From Sulfobacillus thermosulfidooxidans DSM 9293 (lineage in GTDB: Bacteria; Bacillota; Sulfobacillia; Sulfobacillales; Sulfobacillaceae): a DNA stretch of 64,000 bases. Numbering within the stretch: the first letter of the stretch is position 1; every line of letters starts with the position of its first letter. A program made the position numbers and the translations under genes. This document shows, piece by piece, positions 58,528 through 64,000 of this stretch. The notes under the pieces are model-generated. The model made no database searches. It saw only the letters and a list, made by a program, of their open reading frames with translations, and was not told where the DNA came from. The stretch is from the NCBI RefSeq assembly GCF_900176145.1, contig NZ_FWWY01000001.1, positions 2,307,595-2,371,594 of the forward strand, in the 5' to 3' direction.

Positions 58528-59667
58528 GTGGACGACTTATATCTCGGATCGATTTATGAGGACGTTGATGTTGATGGCGTCAAAAAGCGTCTGCGACAAG
58601 GGTTTACCACCGGAACATGTGCTGCGGCAGCGACACAAGGAGCGTTATGGTTGCTTGCCGGCCAACCCCTTCCTTCGGATTTGACCGTCACGTTGCCCAT
58701 TGGCAAAAGAGCGCATCTCCCCGTGTATTCCGCATCGGTACAGGGAGAGCATGCGCTGTGCACGATTCAAAAAGATGGTGGGGATGATCCAGACGTTACA
58801 CATGGGGCACTCATCACGGTGACCGTGCAAGGGACTGCCCTTCCCGGTATTGTTTTGGAAGGGGGAGAAGGGGTAGGACGTGTGACCAAACCGGGACTTG
58901 GTTTACGTCTTGGTGCTCCTGCTATTAACCGCATTCCACAAAAAATGATTTTGCACGAAGCCCAGCAAATGTTGGAAACGGTATTCGACACGTCGTGGTT
59001 CTCGTCTTACGCGGGTCTAAAGATTTCGGTCGCGGTAGAACATGGCGAAGACATTGCCCAAAATACCTGCAATCCGCGTTTGGGCATTGTGGGTGGGATT
59101 TCCATTTTGGGCACAACTGGCTTGGTTCGGCCGTATTCATTATCATCATGGAAAGCATCCGTGGTATTAGCGACCAAAGTGGCCTGTGAGAATCATGATC
59201 AAGTGGTTTTAGTTCCTGGAAGCCGTTCTAAACAGTGGGCCGATCAATATTTTACGTCTTTCCCCCCGGAGTCTGTCGTCGAAATTGGCCGGTTTCTGGG
59301 ACATGCTTTACATGTTATTAATATTCGACCGACGGTGACACGCGTCATTTTTGCAGCCATGCCCGGAAAATTAACCAAAGTCGCGCAAGGGGCGATGGAT
59401 CTTCATGCCTATGAATCCTCCGTGGACCTAACGTGGTTATTGAATTTAGCGCGAGACAGCGGAGTGAAGTCATCGGTGATGGAAGACATGCAGCATTTGA
59501 CGACGGCAGGAGGAATTGTTAACCGGGCACGCCATTATCCGCGCTTTCTAAAACAATTGACCCTTTCTGCGCGGAACCAAATTCTTACAAAGTTGCGCGA
59601 TGGTGTTGTCGTCGATGTATATCTCCTCGATGCACAGGGACATATTCTATCGTCCAGCGTATCATAA
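58528..59667 (+). CDS. cbiD: Cobalt-precorrin-5B C1-methyltransferase (CbiD)
   Basis: A 379-residue SAM-dependent C1 methylase of the oxygen-independent route. RQGFTTGTCAAAATQGALWLL near residue 22, and KDGGDDPDVTHGALI and EGGEGVGRVTKPGLG further on, are the CbiD signatures. GTG 58528 has CGGGAGG at 58512-58518. It is separated from the rest by 186 bases with its own possible promoter. Last gene of the corrin operon in this window. Confidence 0.95.
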   Translation: MDDLYLGSIYEDVDVDGVKKRLRQGFTTGTCAAAATQGALWLLAGQPLPSDLTVTLPIGKRAHLPVYSASVQGEHALCTIQKDGGDDPDVTHGALITVTVQGTALPGIVLEGGEGVGRVTKPGLGLRLGAPAINRIPQKMILHEAQQMLETVFDTSWFSSYAGLKISVAVEHGEDIAQNTCNPRLGIVGGISILGTTGLVRPYSLSSWKASVVLATKVACENHDQVVLVPGSRSKQWADQYFTSFPPESVVEIGRFLGHALHVINIRPTVTRVIFAAMPGKLTKVAQGAMDLHAYESSVDLTWLLNLARDSGVKSSVMEDMQHLTTAGGIVNRARHYPRFLKQLTLSARNQILTKLRDGVVVDVYLLDAQGHILSSSVS

Positions 59668-59675
59668 TCCCTCTT

Positions 59676-59710
59676 AAGTCTCCTGTCCCATGTGTCTTAG
59701 TCTGACAGGA
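59676..59710 (+). repeat. Stem-loop with direct-repeat motif flanking cpaF (copy 1)
   Basis: AAGTCTCCT (59676-59684), five bases, then ATGTGTCTT (59690-59698) recur as AAGTCTCCT/ATGTGTCTT with a seven-base spacer at 62350-62374, just after tadC. Here TCCTGTC (59681-59687) also pairs with GACAGGA (59704-59710). Confidence 0.45.
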
Positions 59711-59773
59711 TATATGGCACAAACCTTCGTTATGCTGAATGCGGAAAACACCATGACGGAGGAGTGTTAAGGC

Positions 59774-60991
59774 ATGAACCAATACTCATGGAAACCTGAT
59801 GATGCTACTCGCTCATCATCGACAATCTGGGAAACGCGTGCTCAGGAAGAATCCACCTCCATGGGAGTGCGTGTAGACCGCTGGCAGCAAGCGATACAAT
59901 CCCAGTATCCGGAATTGCTTAGGCATTTGGTTTGGGACCGCGAACGGCTGAGGAAATTGGAAGAGGCAATTAACCAGGTGATTTCCGAGGAGGGATTGGA
60001 TATCGCATCCATGACTCTGTATCGCCGTTCCCTGTTAAACCGGCTTACAGGACTAGGACCCTTGGATGCGTTGTTAACTGACGACCGGGTCACCGAAATT
60101 ATGGTCAATGGACCGGAAGAAATTTTTTGTGAGCGTGCCGGACATATTGACCAGGTCGACCAAAAATTTCTCAGCCAAGAAGATGTCACGCTTTTGGCCC
60201 AACGTTTAGCGAGCCGTGCGGGTCGAGTACTCAATACGGAAACTTCGGTGTGTGATGCGCAGTTGGTGGATGGATCTCGGATTCATTGTGTGCTTCCCCC
60301 TATATCCGAACAAGCAGCCATAACCATTCGCCGGGCGCGTCACAAACCTTTCACATTAGATGACTATTTGTTAGGGGGAACATTAACTGCAGAAATATGG
60401 GAGGAGTTGGTGACCTTTATTCGGGAACGCCGCAACATTGTGGTGGCGGGAGGGGCTGGGTCAGGAAAAACGTCTTTACTGCGCCTTCTCACGGCTGTTG
60501 TGGATGATAGGGAACGCTTAATTACGATTGAAGACGTGCGGGAACTTAACCTCCACCATGCCAATACGGTAAGTTTGGAAGCACACCGGAATTATTCCAT
60601 TCATGATTTGATGATTAACGCACTGCGTATGCGCCCTGACCGCATTATTGTAGGGGAAGTACGCGGCGAAGAAGCTATGGAACTCATTGAAGCGATGTCG
60701 ACAGGACATCCTGGGAGTTTGTCCACCGTGCACAGTCAATCAGGTGGCGTGGCGACGATTTTTCGCTTAGCTCGGATGTGTTCCAGACGTCAATTAGGTA
60801 TCCCGTTTGACCAGTTAGTGCAGCAAATTCGAGAAACTTTAGATGTCATCATTTATGTTCGCCGTTACCCTGATGGTGTTCGGCGTGTGGAATCCATTCA
60901 ACAACCCCTTCAAGATACTATGAATATTATTTGGCAATATCAACAAGAACCGCACCCCGGATTTGTTAAGGTAGGGACATTTCATGCATAG
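59774..60991 (+). CDS. cpaF: CpaF/TadA-type secretion ATPase
   Basis: A 405-residue VirB11/GspE superfamily ATPase of the CpaF (TadA) group that energises Tad pilus assembly. The N-terminal helical region precedes LTGLGPLDALLTDDRVTEIMVNGPEEIF, then Walker A GGAGSGKTS (Lys232), Asp box ITIEDVRELNL, Walker B-like PDRIIVGEVRGEEAMELIEAMSTGHPGSLSTVHSQS with the His box. ATG 59774 follows GGAGGAG. It overlaps TadB by 8 bases. The N-terminal ~60 residues are poorly conserved. Confidence 0.93.
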   Translation: MNQYSWKPDDATRSSSTIWETRAQEESTSMGVRVDRWQQAIQSQYPELLRHLVWDRERLRKLEEAINQVISEEGLDIASMTLYRRSLLNRLTGLGPLDALLTDDRVTEIMVNGPEEIFCERAGHIDQVDQKFLSQEDVTLLAQRLASRAGRVLNTETSVCDAQLVDGSRIHCVLPPISEQAAITIRRARHKPFTLDDYLLGGTLTAEIWEELVTFIRERRNIVVAGGAGSGKTSLLRLLTAVVDDRERLITIEDVRELNLHHANTVSLEAHRNYSIHDLMINALRMRPDRIIVGEVRGEEAMELIEAMSTGHPGSLSTVHSQSGGVATIFRLARMCSRRQLGIPFDQLVQQIRETLDVIIYVRRYPDGVRRVESIQQPLQDTMNIIWQYQQEPHPGFVKVGTFHA

Positions 60992-61691
60992 TGCTATCCT
61001 ATTGAGTGCCGGGCTGCTGGGCCTTAGTGTCACAGGCTTTCTATCGTCCTACCGACCGGTTTTATTGTCTCTAGGTAGTCTTGTCTCCTTGATACTTCCC
61101 AGTCACATTGTGGCAATGTCCACGTTGTTAATGGTTTGGGGATTAGATACGTTTTGGACAAGTCGTCTCCAACGCCAGCGACAAGAATTGAATGAACAGG
61201 AAACGGAACTGTTCTTGCGGCGTCTCAGCCGAATGTTAAAAGCCCGGGGGAGTTTAGCCTATGCCTTAGATGACCTGGGACGGGCGGATTCCCGAATTCA
61301 GCTGTATGCGGAACCAGAACGTGTGCTCGATGAATTGTCGTTGCAGTGGTCTACTGATGCAATACGGGTGGTGGCGAGTTCGGCTAAATGGGCTGATCGT
61401 TATGGAGGGTCGTTAGAGAACATTATCGAACATGTGATAAAACACATGGCGCTATCACGCCGGTGGCGATTTCAACGGCGGCTAGAAGAAATGACGTTAG
61501 AATCAACCGTCTTCATCCTCACACTGGCGCCTTATGTGGTTCTTCTCTTATTGAAAATGGCTATTCCGACATTTTATGGAGTATTTATTGGGACAGGGTT
61601 AGGACATGTGATGCTAATCTTATCCGGGATCATTAGTTTTTTGGTGTTACAGATTTTTTCTTGGCATATTCGCAATGAGGTGCGGCCATGA
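60984..61691 (+). CDS. tadB: TadB-like membrane protein
   Basis: A 235-residue GspF/TadB-type membrane platform protein. A short N-terminal membrane region (~two helices) is followed by the cytoplasmic helical domain (LFLRRLSRMLKARGSLAYALDDLGR; LENIIEHVIKHMALSRRW), then two C-terminal transmembrane segments. It is shorter than Gram-negative TadB. Position after cpaF and a 4-base overlap with the next gene support the assignment. Confidence 0.75.
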   Translation: MHSAILLSAGLLGLSVTGFLSSYRPVLLSLGSLVSLILPSHIVAMSTLLMVWGLDTFWTSRLQRQRQELNEQETELFLRRLSRMLKARGSLAYALDDLGRADSRIQLYAEPERVLDELSLQWSTDAIRVVASSAKWADRYGGSLENIIEHVIKHMALSRRWRFQRRLEEMTLESTVFILTLAPYVVLLLLKMAIPTFYGVFIGTGLGHVMLILSGIISFLVLQIFSWHIRNEVRP

Positions 61692-62350
61692 CCGCGATGA
61701 TTTCGGCTTTATTCCTGGGGATTGTGGTCATGGTCTGGCGTTCGCGCACATTAAGGTTGACATCCCTATTATGGGTAGCTGGTGGCTTGTTTGGCCCATG
61801 GTTATGGCACCCTACCTTAACCGGTGCGCTGTTACTCACGGGGATAAGCCTATTAGGGTTTTTGGGCGAATGGAAAGCACCTCTTAGCCGTAAAATGATA
61901 CGCCAAAAGCGTTGGAGCCTTGTGCGATTCTGGCGAACCACCGCTTTTTTCTTGACGGCAGGAATGACGTTTTGGCAAGCGGTTGATCAAGCCGTGTTAG
62001 CGGTGCCAGAAGTGGCTTTAGATATTGGTTACTTGGCGAAATTGATTGGTGCACAGCGAGCGGATTCCTCGGCTCTTCTGACATTTCGGACCCAATATCC
62101 GGGGCCGGAAGGAGATTTGGTCGCCACGATGATGGCGTACGGCTATCAAAACGGTCTTCAAGCCGAAGATGCAATTTCTCAGGCCTGGGATATGGAAGAA
62201 CAACTCGCGTTAGAAGAGGCCCTAAAAAAGCAGTCGGATCCGTTATGGTTGACCCTTTTACCCGCATTATTGCTGCTCAATGTTCTGATGATGTTTGTGG
62301 GCCCGATGATTGTCATGGCGATCAAAAATTGGTCCGTCTTAGCCCATTAA
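61688..62350 (+). CDS. tadC: TadC-like membrane protein
   Basis: A 220-residue second platform protein with two N-terminal and one or two C-terminal membrane helices around a helical domain (FFLTAGMTFWQAVDQAVLAVPEVALDIGYL; ALEEALKKQSDP). It fits TadC, which partners TadB in the inner membrane. No Flp-type pilin or prepilin peptidase gene follows in the window. Confidence 0.72.
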   Translation: MTAMISALFLGIVVMVWRSRTLRLTSLLWVAGGLFGPWLWHPTLTGALLLTGISLLGFLGEWKAPLSRKMIRQKRWSLVRFWRTTAFFLTAGMTFWQAVDQAVLAVPEVALDIGYLAKLIGAQRADSSALLTFRTQYPGPEGDLVATMMAYGYQNGLQAEDAISQAWDMEEQLALEEALKKQSDPLWLTLLPALLLLNVLMMFVGPMIVMAIKNWSVLAH

Positions 62351-62374
62351 AGTCTCCTAATGTCTATGTGTCTT
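62350..62374 (+). repeat. Direct-repeat motif flanking cpaF-tadBC (copy 2)
   Basis: AAGTCTCCT (62350-62358) and ATGTGTCTT (62366-62374), the same two blocks as at 59676-59698, directly after the tadC stop. Confidence 0.45.
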
Positions 62375-62391
62375 GTAGAAAAAAGGACTGA

Positions 62392-62438
62392 ACCGAGAAA
62401 AACTGTGAAATATCCGACCGAAAAAAACCTCTGTGAAA
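62392..62438. repeat. Imperfect tandem repeat, ~25-bp period
   Basis: ACCGAGAAAAACTGTGAAA (62392-62410) is repeated as ACCGAAAAAAACCTCTGTGAAA (62417-62438) with small differences. It is in the gap before the methyltransferase gene and may bind a regulator or mark an old boundary. Confidence 0.4.
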
Positions 62439-62525
62439 GTCATCAGTTCTTTCCCTCGTAGCTTCCTGTTCTTTTCATTTCACTCGGTATGGTGGTGACC
62501 GTGCACGTTTTAGCGGTACCAACGT

Positions 62526-63536
62526 ATGTGTAAAGCACGCACCGAGGAATCGGCCTGGGAAAGGGGAATGACATTGATTGCGGAATGGGCATTAATGGAA
62601 CAAGACTTTTACATTGATGCGGTCTTGTATGCCGTGGTTGCATCGGGACTCTATCAGGCATTACAGCGGGGAGCTAGACGCGAGGATTTAGATAGATTGC
62701 AGGACAATCTCACAATCTCTTGGAAATCCCTGCTTTCTATTCTCAAAGATTTAGGATATGTTAGACAATTAGCAGATAGGTGGTATTGGGCTGGCGTATC
62801 ACTGCCTGCCCGCCGTATCCACCGAATGGATATGATGAGACGATGGCTAAACTTGGCGGCCAATTATTCACCTACCGAACTCACGTTGTGTATTCAATCC
62901 TCAGAAGATGACCGTTTACGAGAATCGAGCTTGCCAATCAATACTTATGTTTTGAAGTATGTGCCCATATCCCAACCTATGCGGTGGATGGATGTTGGGG
63001 GTGGCAGTGGAACATTAGCGTTGACTTTAGCGACTTCTGGGGTCGAAGTGACTATGGTCGATACGTCTTATACTATTGCGCGCGTTTCCAAGCATTTACA
63101 ACATCCTCAGATCAGATTATGGGCTGGCGATATTTTACAGTCCTTGCCGGATGGAAGATTTGATGTCATCAGTCTTATCCGGTTGATTGAAAATTTTCCG
63201 ATTGAAACCACCTTGCTCCTTTTGAAGCGGTTAACGCGCGCGAGTCACGAATCCACCCGGCTGGTTTTGGTGACAACTGACGCCGATTTAGATCTCTGGG
63301 CCCAGTTATTTGCCATTGAAGTCCAGTTGACAACGCATCAAGGACGATTATATAGCTTGCGTCTGTTGAAAATCCTAGCTACTAAAGCAGGTTGGCGCAT
63401 TAAACAAGTGCATCATGTTGATTTATTCTGTATTACGATTTTGGAACCTATTCCTGTACTAAAACTGTCCCATAGAAGACGTGCCATACCAGCGCACTCA
63501 AAAATCCAATCCACCAAAGTCCTGCAATTACTGTGA
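62526..63536 (+). CDS. SAM-dependent methyltransferase with winged-helix N-terminus
   Basis: A 336-residue protein. Residues ~30-100 form a helical/winged-helix domain (FYIDAVLYAVVASGLYQALQRG; LTISWKSLLSILKDLGYV), and the C-terminal part is a class I SAM domain with WMDVGGGSGTLALTLA (motif I) and a VISLIRLIENFP stretch. This is the layout of plant- and fungal-type O-methyltransferases and their bacterial relatives. Substrate unknown. ATG 62526 has no ribosome site; ATG 62568, after GGAAAGGGGA, is as likely. The 3' end overlaps a convergent transporter frame by 89 bases. Confidence 0.75.
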   Translation: MCKARTEESAWERGMTLIAEWALMEQDFYIDAVLYAVVASGLYQALQRGARREDLDRLQDNLTISWKSLLSILKDLGYVRQLADRWYWAGVSLPARRIHRMDMMRRWLNLAANYSPTELTLCIQSSEDDRLRESSLPINTYVLKYVPISQPMRWMDVGGGSGTLALTLATSGVEVTMVDTSYTIARVSKHLQHPQIRLWAGDILQSLPDGRFDVISLIRLIENFPIETTLLLLKRLTRASHESTRLVLVTTDADLDLWAQLFAIEVQLTTHQGRLYSLRLLKILATKAGWRIKQVHHVDLFCITILEPIPVLKLSHRRRAIPAHSKIQSTKVLQLL

Positions 63537-64000
63537 GAAAGGTGTTAAAGGGTTGGCGGTTTAAAGCCCATAGAATGAGGATATAGCCGATGAGGCCGAT
63601 GATACGAGAGATAGCGGTAAAGCGGCTCCGATAAAAATCGGGCCAATGGGCAGATTTAAAGGTGTCCTCTCCGAGATAACTCAAAGACGTTCCCGCGCTT
63701 AAGGTTATGATGAAGAGCCAAAAGTGCCTGCCTTGAGGATTAGGATGAAGACGCACGGCAGTGGCGGACACCGCAGCTAATAGGTAGGCATAGACGAGAA
63801 ACCGGTTCACGGGCCATTTGGCAACAATCGGTGCACTAAGGCCAATCATAACCGCGGTACCTGTACTGATGAGAAGGAAGACAGGAAAAATGCGCGGAAA
63901 AAACACCGTGCCAAACGCATAAGTCAAGAGGGAAAAACCTGACGTGTTGGTGAGGGAAAACACCGATGACACGAGCAGGCGAGGAAAAAATTTAAGGAAT
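63448..64000 (-). CDS. Membrane transporter, MFS-like (partial)
   Basis: At least 174 residues with ~5 transmembrane segments. The frame is open to the right edge of the window, continuing with FFPRLLVSSVFSLTN-like sequence before the GTG at 63972, so the real start is outside and the visible part is internal plus C-terminal. Composition fits the major facilitator superfamily or a related family; no specific motif is seen. It ends in VWHVFYGTVLVQE, overlapping the methyltransferase gene tail to tail. Confidence 0.5.
   Translation of the reverse strand, partial: FLKFFPRLLVSSVFSLTNTSGFSLLTYAFGTVFFPRIFPVFLLISTGTAVMIGLSAPIVAKWPVNRFLVYAYLLAAVSATAVRLHPNPQGRHFWLFIITLSAGTSLSYLGEDTFKSAHWPDFYRSRFTAISRIIGLIGYILILWALNRQPFNTFLTVIAGLWWIGFLSALVWHVFYGTVLVQE

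Overview
The window looks like chromosomal DNA of a Gram-positive, probably aerobic Firmicute of about 50% GC. A Sulfobacillus-like thermoacidophile is my best guess, not a proven assignment. Reasons: gene order in the first 31 kb follows the Bacillus subtilis block pur operon - yerC - pcrA - ligA - gatCAB - yefA(rlmCD); a perfect pair of Bacillus-type PurBoxes lies in front of purB; there is a GerD-like lipoprotein; and TTG/GTG starts with strong AGGAGG-type ribosome sites are common. I saw no rRNA, tRNA, CRISPR array, integrase or intact insertion sequence.

Layout. 1-296: tail of plsY. 463-3622: a coiled-coil putative DNA-binding protein behind a repeat-rich leader, then a GlnR-like MerR regulator coupled to hpt and guaA, closed by a terminator. 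3707-14806: ten-gene IMP operon purBCSQLFMNHD under inverted PurBoxes. 14872-24851: Ser/Gly-rich GerD-like lipoprotein, peptide-binding lipoprotein (minus strand), YerC-like regulator, a small unknown gene, pcrA, ligA, and two Opp/Dpp ATPases without permeases. 24942-33026: membrane-anchored unknown, gatCAB, an LD-carboxypeptidase, an RlmCD-type rRNA methyltransferase, an amino-acid permease and a hotdog thioesterase.

33411-38877: a compact export/pilus locus that mixes type IV secretion-like genes (VirB2/TrbC-like pilin, VirB6-like membrane protein, PrgI/VirB3-like, separate TraC-like domain, VirB4 ATPase) with Tad-pilus genes (CpaB-like SAF protein and a CpaE/TadZ-like protein without a P-loop). 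The expected continuation of a Tad operon (cpaF, tadB, tadC) lies about 21 kb downstream at 59774-62350. No relaxase, coupling protein, pilin of the Flp type or prepilin peptidase is visible. This split hybrid machine is the best candidate here for an undescribed system.

38816-59667, between the two halves: a small minus-strand group (PadR, AhpD-like, class II aldolase), a FluC/CrcB pair whose first gene seems to start at CTG, a CobT-BluB fusion, then a cobalamin riboswitch with terminator followed by a near-complete corrin-ring operon (precorrin-2 dehydrogenase, CobA fusion, CobN, ChlI/D, CobH, CbiET, CbiL, CbiF, CbiG, CbiX, CbiHJ fusion, CbiD). It carries markers of both the early (CbiX, CbiG, CbiD) and late (CobN, ChlI/D) cobalt-insertion routes. 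The end of the window holds a SAM methyltransferase and the internal/C-terminal part of a transporter.
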